Below, in pieces: positions 8,110 to 17,236 of a stretch of 64,000 bases of DNA (the first letter of the stretch is position 1; every line of letters starts with the position of its first letter). Both the position numbers and the translations under genes were made by a program. The stretch is from Candidatus Methylomirabilis sp. (GTDB lineage Bacteria > Methylomirabilota > Methylomirabilia > Methylomirabilales > Methylomirabilaceae): NCBI RefSeq assembly GCF_028716865.1, contig NZ_JAQUOY010000003.1, positions 62,001 through 126,000 of the forward strand. Reading direction: 5' to 3'. The notes under the pieces are model-generated. The model was not told the DNA's origin. It searched no databases and saw nothing but the letters and a program-made list of their open reading frames with translations.

Positions 8110-8472
8110 CTTAAGGCGCTCTGACCTCATACATTAGCCCCTCCCTACGTGAGATGCAGCCAGGTTCGCCTTCCCTCTCAGCTCGGCACGGCGTCCTACT
8201 GTCTTTCAGCTTGCCTTTGCCTTGGAGACGGACTACAGTTATTATTATATTATGTAATATAACAAAATATAAGATGACTTGATATGTATAAGTAGATTAT
8301 GATAGCATGAATTATAGCTAAATTGAGAGGCGATCCATTCTACTTGCACAGAGGGATTCGCGATGAGTCAAGAGGCAAGAGGGGGGATGCGGCCGTGACG
8401 TAAGATGGCATTGATGTGACGGCACGCGTGGCGCGTGCGATTCGTTCAATACATACAAGCCGAGAGGTAATG
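8110..8472. other. AT-rich intergenic leader before response regulator
   Basis: No gene is visible. The stretch 8235-8330 is strikingly AT-rich compared with its surroundings. It includes the palindrome TTATATTA-TG-TAATATAA (8245-8262, 8-bp perfect arms), a possible operator or promoter element for the signalling genes that follow. Confidence 0.5.
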
Positions 8473-8844
8473 ATGGCAGCGCGAGTGTTGGTTGTAGATG
8501 ATGAGCCGGGGGCGGTGGAGCTTCTTCAGGAGTTCCTCGTCGCAAAGGGGTATGAGGTAATCGCGGCGAGTAACGGGGCAGAGGCCGTGCAAAAAGTCGT
8601 GGAGGAGCGGCCCCATCTGATCCTACTGGATGTGCGAATGCCGAGGATGGATGGCCTCGAGGCCCTTCGCCGGATCAGAGAGATCGACAAGGAGGTCGCC
8701 GTGATCATGGTTACGGGCGTGAACGAGGAAGAGATCGGTCGGCAGGCCATGGCGCTGGGCGCCTTCGATTATATCGTCAAACCCTTGGACTTACCGTACC
8801 TAGAACGAAGCCTGTGGTACAAGATTACCATGATGACGCTGTGA
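8473..8844 (+). CDS. Single-domain (CheY-like) response regulator
   Basis: A 123-residue receiver domain with no output domain. The acidic pair is D9-D10, the phospho-acceptor is D53 in LILLDVRMP, and the conserved Lys is K103 in DYIVKPLD. ATG 8473 is preferred over 8470 and over an 18-codon upstream extension because GAGAGG lies 5 bases before it. The C-terminus is a few residues shorter than CheY, ending in YKITMMTL. It starts a signalling block and probably relays phosphate from one of the nearby kinases. No DNA-binding domain is present. Confidence 0.88.
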   Translation: MAARVLVVDDEPGAVELLQEFLVAKGYEVIAASNGAEAVQKVVEERPHLILLDVRMPRMDGLEALRRIREIDKEVAVIMVTGVNEEEIGRQAMALGAFDYIVKPLDLPYLERSLWYKITMMTL

Positions 8845-8869
8845 TGCGGCGAGCCCTTCGATACGCCAA

Positions 8870-8968
8870 CCGTTCACGCTGAGCTTGTCGAAGGAAACGG
8901 CTGGGATGCTCGGGACGGGCGTGTCGAAGACTGATCCGTCCTAGGTTCGACGGGCTCACCATGAACGG
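8870..8968. repeat. REP-like palindrome, copy 2
   Basis: CCGTTCACGCTGAGCTTGTCGAA (8870-8892) is opposed by TTCGACGGGCTCACCATGAACGG (8946-8968), an imperfect 23-bp inverted repeat sharing the TGAGCxTGTCGAA core of copies 1 and 3. It fills the gap between the receiver gene and the HD-GYP gene. Confidence 0.75.
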
Positions 8969-9021
8969 AATAAAGACATCCGCAGTCTGCATGACTTCTG
9001 TAAGGATCAATAATAGCGGCT

Positions 9022-10002
9022 ATGGCGAACAAGACGATCCTTGTTGTAGATGATAACCCGCAGAACGTCGAACTGTTGACGGTCCTGATGCAGGCCGAGG
9101 GGTATGAGGTCGTGGTGGCCGCCGACGGCCTGGAGGCCCTGGCTCAGGTGGCCGCCTTCCCTCCGGACTTGATCCTCCTGGACATCATGATGCCGAAGCT
9201 GGATGGCTACGCGGTCTGCCGCCGCCTGAAACAGGAGGCGCCGACCCGCCTGGTGCCGATCGTCTTGCTCACGGCTCTGGGGGCGGAAGAGGCCCGTGTC
9301 CAAGGGATCGAGGCGGGGGCTGACGACTTTATCATGAAGCCGTTCAGTCGGGCAGAGCTGAGGGCCCGCGTCCGCTCGCTGCTCAGGCTCAAGGCGTTTA
9401 CCGACGAGTTGGAATACGCCGAGGCCATGCTGCTCGCGCTGAGCCGAACCGTCGAGGCAAAGGACCCATACACCCAGGGACACTGCGAGCGACTGGCGGC
9501 CTACTCGGTCGCCCTTGGACGGAAGCTCGGCCTGCCACCGGAGGAGCTGACGGCCCTGGACAGAGGCGGGGTCCTGCACGATCTGGGGAAGATCGGGATT
9601 CCGGATGCGATTCTGCTGAAACCCAGCGGCCTCAGCGAGGCGGAGTGGGTGATCATGCGCGAGCATACGGTAATCGGCGAGCGGATTTGCCAGTCGCTAC
9701 GATCATTACTGCGGGTTCTGCCGATCATCCGCCATCACCATGAGCGGTGGGATGGGAGCGGTTACCCTGATGGCCTCGCGGGGGAGGCGATCCCCCTTAC
9801 TGCGAGAATCCTGCAGATCGCCGACATCTTTGATGCGCTGATGACGGCGCGACCATACAAGCCTGCCTGGTCGTTACAAACCGCGTGTAACATCCTGCGG
9901 GATGAGGTGGCGTGCGGCTGGCGTGATCCCGCCGTGGTGGGGCCGTTCATCGAGCTGGTCGAGCGCGGAGAGCTGCCCGGATCGGAAGCAGGCGCGCCCT
10001 GA
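9022..10002 (+). CDS. Response regulator with HD-GYP domain (RpfG type)
   Basis: A 326-residue two-domain protein. Residues 1-120 are a receiver with D54 (LILLDIMMPKLDG) and K106. Residues 135-320 are an HD-GYP domain with H186-D187 in VLHDLGKIG, RHHHERWDGSGYPDGL around residues 238-252 (GYP at 247-249) and ADIFDALMTARPY. HD-GYP proteins hydrolyse cyclic di-GMP; all the metal-ligand residues I can recognise are present, so it is likely active. It is followed by a membrane histidine kinase, its probable partner. A weak AAGGA lies 14 bases before the ATG. Confidence 0.92.
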   Translation: MANKTILVVDDNPQNVELLTVLMQAEGYEVVVAADGLEALAQVAAFPPDLILLDIMMPKLDGYAVCRRLKQEAPTRLVPIVLLTALGAEEARVQGIEAGADDFIMKPFSRAELRARVRSLLRLKAFTDELEYAEAMLLALSRTVEAKDPYTQGHCERLAAYSVALGRKLGLPPEELTALDRGGVLHDLGKIGIPDAILLKPSGLSEAEWVIMREHTVIGERICQSLRSLLRVLPIIRHHHERWDGSGYPDGLAGEAIPLTARILQIADIFDALMTARPYKPAWSLQTACNILRDEVACGWRDPAVVGPFIELVERGELPGSEAGAP

Positions 10003-10058
10003 GGATTAGGTACCAGCGCTCTATGACCACAGATTCACAATCCTGGATGTAAGTACGT

Positions 10059-12152
10059 ATGTTGTCTATCAAGAACTGGAGCATCGGCACGCGGCTGCTG
10101 CTCGCCTTTATCCTGGTTCTAGCTCCCTTTGTGGGGTTCGTCGGCATTGCCGGGCTGCATTTCGGCGCCATCATGCACTCCTATCTACGGATCCAGGAGG
10201 ATGCGACAGTCGATCTGAAACGGACATCCGACGTAATGGCGGCTGCCGATGGTCTCCTGCTGGCAACTAAAGACTATCTCGTCAGTCAAGGTCCGCAGGA
10301 GCAGCAGCGGGTCAACGGATACGTGACGCTTCTTCACGAGGCTTTCAGGGTGCTGGAAACCACACGATTTGAGGGCGCCGATGAGCGGCGATTGTTTGAT
10401 GCAGTGAAAGACATGGCGCCTCGCATGGAAGCGCTCGGACGGGAAATCGTCGCGCCTGCGCCCTTCCCGCACAATCGTGAGATATCCGCCAAGGTGGCCA
10501 GGCTGACACAGATACACGATCACGTCGATACGACGCTGCATCAGCTCATGGGCGTCCACATACGCGAAATCGATGAGGCGATGCGACACGTCTCCGATGT
10601 GGGCCAACAGGTGATATTTGTCACGTTCGTCACGCTGGCTGTCAGCGCGTTGGGGGCTATCGCGATCAGTGTCCCATTGGCACACTGGCTGAGCCGACCC
10701 ATCCGGACCATCGCGCAGGGGAGCCGTCGGTTGGCTGAGGGCGACCTCTCCCAGCGGGTGGAGGTAACCGTCGGAGGGGAGCTTGGAGAGGCGGCCCAGG
10801 CCTTTAACGAGATGGCGCAACGGCTGGAACGATCGGCTGTCGAAAACGCCGCGCTGTACGGCGCCGTGCGCCAACGCGCCGAACGGATCGCGGCCGTCAA
10901 TCGCCTGACCAAGATCATCAGCGCCTCCCTCGATATCGGCGCCGTCTATGAGACCTTTGCTGAGGAGTTGAAACGGTTCATCTCCTATACCCGGATGGGG
11001 ATTGTCATTGTCGATGAGTCAGGCGCGCGATTCAGGCTCTTTCAACTGGTCGGCAAACCGTTGAACGAGGTCCCCCTCGGGATGGCGTGGTCGAGGGGGG
11101 GAGACAGCGGCGTGGACTGGGTCATGACCCACAGGCGCCCGCATTTTGAATCGGATCTTGCGAAGGCGGGACGGTTTCGTGAAGACGAGGCGATGGCGAA
11201 GGAGGGGATTCGCTCGACAGTTCGCCTGCCGTTGATCGTAGCGGGGCAGGTCATCGGTGTCCTTTTTTTGGACGATGTCGCGCCCAGCCACTACACTGAG
11301 GCCGATCTTGAACTGCTTGTTCCGCTCGGAGAGCAGTTGGCCATCGCCATTGAAAATGCCAGGCTCCACAAGGAGATGGGACAGAGAGTGGAGGAGCGAA
11401 CGCGGACGCTCAAGCACACGCAGGCGCAACTCATCCAGTCGGGGAAGTTGGCGGCAGTCGGGACGCTGGCGGCGGGGGTGGCCCACGAGCTGAACCAGCC
11501 CCTGATGATCATCCGAGGCTATGCCCAGGAGCTGCTCCGAGACGAGCGGATCGGGGAGGAGGCGATCCGTGACGATCTACGGCGGATTGAGGCACAAACG
11601 ACCAGGATGACGGCCATCATCGATCACCTGCGCGACTTCTCGCGCGAGTCCAAGGGGAAGCGGCAGGACACAGACCTGAACCGGGTGGTGACGGACGCGC
11701 TAGACTTCCTCGGGCAGCAACTTACGGCTAGAAACATCGACGTCGTCCAGGAACTGCACCCCGCGCTCCCGACGGTCCGGGTCGATCCGTTACAGATCGA
11801 ACAGATACTCCTGAACCTGATTACCAATGCCCGGGATGCGATGGAGCCGGCGGGTCGCGGGACTATTGTGATCCGCACTGAGGTCATATCCGGTAACCGG
11901 GTCGCCCTGAGCGTCACTGATACCGGTCCCGGCATTCCCGGAGAGATCCAGTCCAGGATCTTCGACCCGTTTTTCACGACCAAGGAGGTCGGCAAAGGGA
12001 CCGGCTTGGGGCTGAGCATCTGTCATGGGATCGTTAAGGAGCATGGGGGAGATCTGACGATGGAGAGCCCGGTAGCTGATGGTCGTGGCGCCCGCTTTAC
12101 GCTCATCTTGCCGCTTATCCACCCCGATGATGGTAAAGGGAGTCCGGCCTGA
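10059..12152 (+). CDS. Membrane sensor histidine kinase (HAMP-GAF-HisKA-HATPase)
   Basis: A 697-residue protein. TM1 is about residues 12-33, a periplasmic sensor is about 34-185, and TM2 is about 187-210. A HAMP segment ([20 protein letters not shown]) leads to a GAF domain (about 285-440). HisKA carries H476 in [12 protein letters not shown], and the HATPase_c domain shows NARDAM, DTGPGIP and GKGTGLGLS. Autophosphorylation on His476 in response to a periplasmic signal is expected. From about base 11390 to its end the sequence is almost the same as in the kinase at 12381, implying duplication or gene conversion. It follows the HD-GYP regulator by 56 bases. Confidence 0.92.
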   Translation: MLSIKNWSIGTRLLLAFILVLAPFVGFVGIAGLHFGAIMHSYLRIQEDATVDLKRTSDVMAAADGLLLATKDYLVSQGPQEQQRVNGYVTLLHEAFRVLETTRFEGADERRLFDAVKDMAPRMEALGREIVAPAPFPHNREISAKVARLTQIHDHVDTTLHQLMGVHIREIDEAMRHVSDVGQQVIFVTFVTLAVSALGAIAISVPLAHWLSRPIRTIAQGSRRLAEGDLSQRVEVTVGGELGEAAQAFNEMAQRLERSAVENAALYGAVRQRAERIAAVNRLTKIISASLDIGAVYETFAEELKRFISYTRMGIVIVDESGARFRLFQLVGKPLNEVPLGMAWSRGGDSGVDWVMTHRRPHFESDLAKAGRFREDEAMAKEGIRSTVRLPLIVAGQVIGVLFLDDVAPSHYTEADLELLVPLGEQLAIAIENARLHKEMGQRVEERTRTLKHTQAQLIQSGKLAAVGTLAAGVAHELNQPLMIIRGYAQELLRDERIGEEAIRDDLRRIEAQTTRMTAIIDHLRDFSRESKGKRQDTDLNRVVTDALDFLGQQLTARNIDVVQELHPALPTVRVDPLQIEQILLNLITNARDAMEPAGRGTIVIRTEVISGNRVALSVTDTGPGIPGEIQSRIFDPFFTTKEVGKGTGLGLSICHGIVKEHGGDLTMESPVADGRGARFTLILPLIHPDDGKGSPA

Positions 12153-12194
12153 AGGGTGTACGTATGCTCCCGGTCGATGACAACCCTAACGACA

Positions 12195-12337
12195 TAGTGT
12201 AGTGTCTCATCAATGCCTTTACAGTCCGTTCGTGGTGAGCTTGTCGAATCCATGAACGGAACTCACTGAAATACTTGACCCTTCGACAGGCTCAGGGTGA
12301 ACGGAATAAGTAAAGAAGCATTGGATACACTACACTA
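12195..12337. repeat. REP-like nested palindrome, copy 3
   Basis: An inner pair CCGTTCGTGGTGAGCTTGTCGAA (12225-12247) / TTCGACAGGCTCAGGGTGAACGG (12282-12304) sits inside outer arms TAGTGTAGTGT...CAATGC (12195-12216) and GCATTGGATACACTACACTA (12318-12337). The outer arms differ in sequence from those of copy 1, while the core is shared. It lies between the two related kinase genes. Confidence 0.75.
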
Positions 12338-12380
12338 GAGTCGGCACTGTGCAATTCGGCCGTCGTGGTTCAATAATCGC

Positions 12381-14195
12381 ATGACAATACGAGTCAGATT
12401 GCTGCTCGGGTTCGGGCTGGTATGCCTGACCATGATGGCGGCGCCGCTGACCATCTATATGGTGCAAAGCATCAGAGCGCTGCAATCGGCCGGTCTGAAG
12501 TATGCCGGGATTGCGCCGTCGAGGGCGCTGCTGAGGATGGTGCAATTGCAGCAACAGCACCGCGGACTCTCCTCCGGGGTGCTGGGCGGGCATACAGAGA
12601 TGGAGGCGCAACGCGCGGCCAAGCAGGCCGAGGCCGATCAGGCGGTCGAGGCGTTTGACGCGATGGTCGCGTCCAGGATCCATGATCCTGCGCTCACCGC
12701 GGACTGGCGCAGGGCGGCCGAGGCCTGGAAGCGGCTTGCGCGTGGGGTGGCCTCGCACTCGATCTCCGGTCAGGAGAGTGTTGTCGGGCATGCGGCGCTT
12801 ATCGGCGACGATCTCAAGCTACTCGACCTCCTGTTGGATTACTTCGGCCTCTCGTACGACCCAACCGGGCATGACTACCACCTGACCATGGCGCTGTTGG
12901 TGCACATGCCGATGCTCACCGAATTCCTTGGCCAGGCGCGGGTGCACGGGGCGCTCCTGTTGGCAGAACGGCGCATTACGCTGGCGGACCGCACCGCGTT
13001 GATCGGGCTTATCGGCAATGTGGAACGGCAACACGAGTATATGACGCGCGAGTTGGACAAGGCGATGGTGCTGAACCCCCAGATGAAGACCGACCTTGGC
13101 GGCATCGCCCAGGTCAGTAGGGCGCTTGCACAGAAGGCGATCGATCTCGCCAGAACTCAGGTGGTGGAAGCCGAGAGGCTGAGTTATGCGCCGGCCGATT
13201 ACCTCGCGCTCTTCACTCAGGTCATTGATGGTCAGTTCGCGCTCCTCGATCACGCGATGCTCGATCTGGAAGGGGCGCTCCAGGCGCGCCTGGCCGCGTT
13301 GCGACGTGGGCAGGACAAGACAATCGCCTTCATGGCGGCGGTGGTCGCGTTGGCGGTATGGCTGGCGGCGGTGATCGTCCGCGCGACCAAACGGGATATC
13401 ATCGCCCTACAGCAGAGTGAGGAGGCGCAGCGACGCCACGCGAGCGAGCTCGAAGCCACGGTTGAGGAGCGAACGCGGACGCTCAAGCACACGCAGGCGC
13501 AGCTCATCCAGTCGGGGAAGTTGGCGGCAGTCGGGACGCTGGCGGCCGGGGTGGCCCACGAGCTGAACCAGCCCCTGATGATCATCCGAGGCTATGCCCA
13601 GGAGCTGCTCAGAGACGAGCGGATCGGGGAGGAGGCGATCCGTGACGATCTACGGCGGATCGAGGCGCAGACGGGCCGGATGACGGCCATCATCAATCAC
13701 CTGCGCGACTTTTCGCGCGAGTCCAAGGGGAAGCGGCAGGACACAGACCTGAACCGGGTGGTGACGGACGCGCTGGACTTCCTCGGGCAGCAGCTTAAAA
13801 CCCAACACATCGACGTCGTTCAGGAACTGCACCCCGCGCTCCCGACGGTCCGGGTCGATCCGTTGCAGATCGAACAGATACTCCTGAACCTGATTACCAA
13901 TGCCCGGGATGCCATGGAAGCGGCAGCGTTCGGGACCATCACCATCCGGACCGAGTGTGCTCAGGGTGACCGGGTGGCGCTCAGTGTGACTGATACCGGG
14001 CCCGGCATCCCGGAAGAGATTCGGACCAGGATCTTTGATCCCTTTTTTACGACGAAAGAGGTCGGCAAAGGGACCGGCTTGGGGCTCAGCATCTGCCATG
14101 GTATTATCGAGAAGCATGGGGGGGAGTTGATCATGGCGAGCCCGGTGTCCGACGGTAAGGGCGCTCGCTTTACCATCATTTTACCGCCTGCCTGA
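12381..14195 (+). CDS. Membrane sensor histidine kinase with nitrate-sensor-like input
   Basis: A 604-residue protein. TM1 is about residues 8-28, a helical periplasmic region about 29-315 and TM2 about 316-337. The short linker leads straight into HisKA (H393 in [12 protein letters not shown]) and HATPase_c ([19 protein letters not shown]). There is no GAF and no clear HAMP. The input region with LLRMVQLQQQHRGLSSG resembles the NIT/all-helical nitrate-sensing type (motif around QxxRG), but this is only a likeness. The last 240 residues are almost the same as in the kinase at 10059. The response regulator 22 bases downstream is the probable partner. Confidence 0.88.
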   Translation: MTIRVRLLLGFGLVCLTMMAAPLTIYMVQSIRALQSAGLKYAGIAPSRALLRMVQLQQQHRGLSSGVLGGHTEMEAQRAAKQAEADQAVEAFDAMVASRIHDPALTADWRRAAEAWKRLARGVASHSISGQESVVGHAALIGDDLKLLDLLLDYFGLSYDPTGHDYHLTMALLVHMPMLTEFLGQARVHGALLLAERRITLADRTALIGLIGNVERQHEYMTRELDKAMVLNPQMKTDLGGIAQVSRALAQKAIDLARTQVVEAERLSYAPADYLALFTQVIDGQFALLDHAMLDLEGALQARLAALRRGQDKTIAFMAAVVALAVWLAAVIVRATKRDIIALQQSEEAQRRHASELEATVEERTRTLKHTQAQLIQSGKLAAVGTLAAGVAHELNQPLMIIRGYAQELLRDERIGEEAIRDDLRRIEAQTGRMTAIINHLRDFSRESKGKRQDTDLNRVVTDALDFLGQQLKTQHIDVVQELHPALPTVRVDPLQIEQILLNLITNARDAMEAAAFGTITIRTECAQGDRVALSVTDTGPGIPEEIRTRIFDPFFTTKEVGKGTGLGLSICHGIIEKHGGELIMASPVSDGKGARFTIILPPA

Positions 14196-14217
14196 ACGAG
14201 TGTGAGGGGGATCGGAT

Positions 14218-14901
14218 ATGAATAGCGACCGTGTGCTGCTGGTCGATGACGAGCCGGATATCCGTCGATTGCTGTCGCGCTATCTCGGGCGGCTGGGGTA
14301 CATTGTACAGGAAGCGGCGGATGGGGAAGCGGCGGTGGCGCTGGTGAAGGCGGCGATTCCCGATGTGGTGATCACCGATATGGCCATGCCTCGCCTGGAC
14401 GGCCTGGGACTGCTCGAGCAGCTTCGGAGGTTGGACCCCGGTCTGCCTGTGATTGTGCTCACCGGACACGGCTCGTTCGAGAATGTCATTGCCGCCATGC
14501 GGTGTGGGGCGGCCTTTGACTATCTGGTCAAGCCGCTCCAGGACCTCACGATGATCGAGGTGGCCGTGGCTAGGGCGCTGGAGGTCAGGAGGCTGCGCGC
14601 CAGGGCCAGGGAGGCGGACCAGGTTGCCGCGATCCGGGAAATGGCTGTCACCGCGAGCGATAAGATCCTAAATCCCTTGAACATCATCCTCCTCAGCCTG
14701 GCGCAGCTTACCGGCGAAGGGGTCACGGCAGAGGCCAAGACCAAGGCTGCGGCGCACGTTGAAGCGGCTGTTGAGACTATCGCCAGGGTCGTCCGACAGA
14801 TGCGTACGGTGGCGCGGTACGCGCCTCGCGAGGTCCTCCCCGGTCTCCGGGAGATCGATCTCGATCAAGCCGCGGGGGACGAGAAGCGCGATGTTCAATA
14901 A
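14218..14901 (+). CDS. Response regulator with degenerate HisKA-like tail
   Basis: A 227-residue protein. Residues 1-120 are a receiver with D54 (VITDMAMPRLDG) and K105. The C-terminal helix-rich part (about 135-205) runs EMAVTASDKILNPLNIILLS, which aligns with HisKA dimerisation helices of the form xxVSHEINNPLNxI, but the phospho-acceptor His position is Asp148 and the following Glu is Lys149. No ATPase domain follows. It could be a dimerising or decoy module left from a hybrid kinase. It lies 13 bases before the PilB-like gene and may be co-transcribed with it. Confidence 0.82.
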   Translation: MNSDRVLLVDDEPDIRRLLSRYLGRLGYIVQEAADGEAAVALVKAAIPDVVITDMAMPRLDGLGLLEQLRRLDPGLPVIVLTGHGSFENVIAAMRCGAAFDYLVKPLQDLTMIEVAVARALEVRRLRARAREADQVAAIREMAVTASDKILNPLNIILLSLAQLTGEGVTAEAKTKAAAHVEAAVETIARVVRQMRTVARYAPREVLPGLREIDLDQAAGDEKRDVQ

Positions 14902-14913
14902 TCCGGAACTCTC

Positions 14914-17232
14914 ATGAGGAGGCGGCTTGGCCAGGTCCTGGTCGGGGTCGGGATCATTCAGCCGGAGCAACTCGAACAGGTACTGAAGCTACAGGCTCAG
15001 ATTCGGCTGCCGCTGGGGCAACTGCTGATCAGCCAGGGGTTGGCCACAGAAGAGCAGATCGCGACGACGCTGGCGACGCAGTTCGCGATCCCGTACGTCC
15101 GTCTGGCATCGGCCGTCGTCGAGCCGAAGGCCCTCGATCTGGTTCCTCAGGCCATGGCTGAGAAGTACACGATCTGTCCCCTCTCCATCGAGGGGAAAGC
15201 GCTGCTCCTGGTGATGGCCGACCCGCTGAATCTGGAGGCCATCAAGGATGTGGAGTTCCGCGCTTCTCTTCGGGTCCGGCCGGCCATCTCGACGCCGACA
15301 GAGATCAAAGACGCCATCGCCCGCTGCTACGCCTTTGAGGAGTCCCTGGGTCCCTTGGTCCGCAACCTCGAGGACAAGGTGGAGGTCAAGGTGCTGCCCT
15401 CGACTGGGTCCCTGGATGCCGGTGGGATCCTGGATCTGAAGAAAAGTGAGACGACGCCGGCCGTCAAGATGGTGAATCTTCTGATCAATGAGGCGATCAA
15501 GACGCGAGCCAGCGATGTCCATATTGAGCCCGGCGTCGGCGAGGTGACCGTCCGGAACCGGATAGACGGCATTTTGCGGGACGCGCATACCATGCCCAAG
15601 TGGATTCACGCCGGCGTGGCCTCCCGGCTGAAGATCCTTGGCGGGCTTGACATTGCGGAGCGCCGCCTCCCTCAGGACGGGCGGATCAAGGTCAGGTACG
15701 GTGAGCGCACGCTGGACCTGCGTGTCTCAACGCTCCCGACCCATTGCGGGGAGAAGGTAGTCCTTCGACTGCTCGACCCGGTCCGGGACCTGCTGAGCCT
15801 AGAGCGCGTGGGGCTGGACCCCGGTCAGCATCAACTCCTTGAAACAGTGCTGGCGCAGCCCCAGGGGACGATCCTGGTGACCGGCCCAACCGGCAGCGGC
15901 AAGACCTCGACGCTGTATGCCACACTCTCACGCCTCAAATCGCCTGGAATCAATATCGTGAGCATAGAGGATCCGATCGAGTTTCAGATCGCTGGTGTCA
16001 ACCAGGTCCAGGTGAACGAGCGGGCGGGGCTGACTTTTGCCTCTACCCTCCGCTCCGTCCTTCGCCAGGACCCGGACGTCATTATGGTGGGGGAGATCCG
16101 AGACCACGAGACCGCGGAGATTGCCTTCCAGGCCTCGCTGACGGGCCATCTGGTCTTCAGCACCCTGCATACCAACGACGCCATCTCGGCCATCACCCGC
16201 CTGCTGGACCTGGGAATTGAGCCGTTCCTGGTGGCCTCTTCCATCTCGCTCATCGTGGCCCAGCGGCTTATGCGGCGCCTTTGTAACCACTGCCGCGAGG
16301 CGTACCAACCCTCCGACGATATGGTGAGACGGCTGAGACTGACGGATGTCGCCACTGCCGTTTTTCGGGGGAAAGGGTGCCCTGCGTGCCAGGGGACCGG
16401 CTTTTTCGGACGGATCGGCGTATTCGAATTCCTGTCGATTGATGCCGCGATGCGTGAGTTGATCACTCAGCGGGCCTCAGAGGGAACCTTGCGGCGCGAG
16501 GCCAACGCCAGGGGATTTGTGAGCCTGATCGAGGCGGCAGGCGCCAAGATCCGCGCAGGACTCACCAGCCCGGACGAGGTCCTTCGGGCCATCCTTGGAG
16601 ACGAGGGTGTCCAGAACCGCTGCGGAAGCTGCGGCGAGAAGATCGAGGCCGACTTCGCGATCTGTCCTGCCTGCCAGACGGTCCTGAAGCCCCGGTGCCC
16701 CTCGTGCCGTCAGGATCTGCTGCCAGAGTGGAAAGCCTGCCCCTTCTGTTCGACGCCTGTCGTAAGCCCTGTCGAACGAACGGATACCGTCTCGAAGGTC
16801 GCGTCGTCTCCCACCGAGAGTAAGCCTGTCGTGAGCCCGGTCGAACGACGGGTGAAGATTCTTGTGGTGGACGACGAGGAGGACGTGAGGCGGATCGTGG
16901 CGATCGCACTGCAGCAGCTTCCCTTCTCGGCCGAGATCCTGACGGCCGGCAATGGCATGGAGGCGCTGAAAGCGGTCGAAGCCGAGCAGCCAAGTCTGGT
17001 GATTCTCGATCTGATGATGCCCCAGATGGACGGGTTTGAGGTCTGCCGTCGTCTCCGGGAAAACGTCAAGACCGCCTTCATTCCGATCCTCATGCTGACC
17101 GCCAGGGGAGAGAGCGAGACCAGGACCAAGGCATTCCTGGTCGGAACGGACGATTATCTGATGAAACCGTTCGAGATCAACGAGTTGAACGCGAGGGTCG
17201 GGCGGCTCGTGCGCCGCACCTATGGAGTGTAG
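14914..17232 (+). CDS. PilB/GspE-type ATPase fused to zinc ribbons and a receiver domain
   Basis: A 772-residue protein. Residues 1-150 are an MshEN-type N-terminus (c-di-GMP-binding in MshE/PilB relatives). Residues about 190-560 are the type II secretion/type IV pilus motor ATPase, with Walker A GPTGSGKTS (K330), FSTLHTNDA and the internal zinc motif RRLCNHC...CPAC. Next come two C-X2-C/C-X2-C zinc ribbons (Cys 570, 573, 584, 587, then 595, 598, 609, 612). A linker with two PVVSPVER copies leads to a receiver domain from about 649, with D699 in LVILDLMMPQMDG. No other pilus gene is nearby. The fusion suggests phosphorylation-controlled motor activity, or a signalling role for the motor fold. 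Confidence 0.9.
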   Translation: MRRRLGQVLVGVGIIQPEQLEQVLKLQAQIRLPLGQLLISQGLATEEQIATTLATQFAIPYVRLASAVVEPKALDLVPQAMAEKYTICPLSIEGKALLLVMADPLNLEAIKDVEFRASLRVRPAISTPTEIKDAIARCYAFEESLGPLVRNLEDKVEVKVLPSTGSLDAGGILDLKKSETTPAVKMVNLLINEAIKTRASDVHIEPGVGEVTVRNRIDGILRDAHTMPKWIHAGVASRLKILGGLDIAERRLPQDGRIKVRYGERTLDLRVSTLPTHCGEKVVLRLLDPVRDLLSLERVGLDPGQHQLLETVLAQPQGTILVTGPTGSGKTSTLYATLSRLKSPGINIVSIEDPIEFQIAGVNQVQVNERAGLTFASTLRSVLRQDPDVIMVGEIRDHETAEIAFQASLTGHLVFSTLHTNDAISAITRLLDLGIEPFLVASSISLIVAQRLMRRLCNHCREAYQPSDDMVRRLRLTDVATAVFRGKGCPACQGTGFFGRIGVFEFLSIDAAMRELITQRASEGTLRREANARGFVSLIEAAGAKIRAGLTSPDEVLRAILGDEGVQNRCGSCGEKIEADFAICPACQTVLKPRCPSCRQDLLPEWKACPFCSTPVVSPVERTDTVSKVASSPTESKPVVSPVERRVKILVVDDEEDVRRIVAIALQQLPFSAEILTAGNGMEALKAVEAEQPSLVILDLMMPQMDGFEVCRRLRENVKTAFIPILMLTARGESETRTKAFLVGTDDYLMKPFEINELNARVGRLVRRTYGV

Positions 17233-17236
17233 GGGA

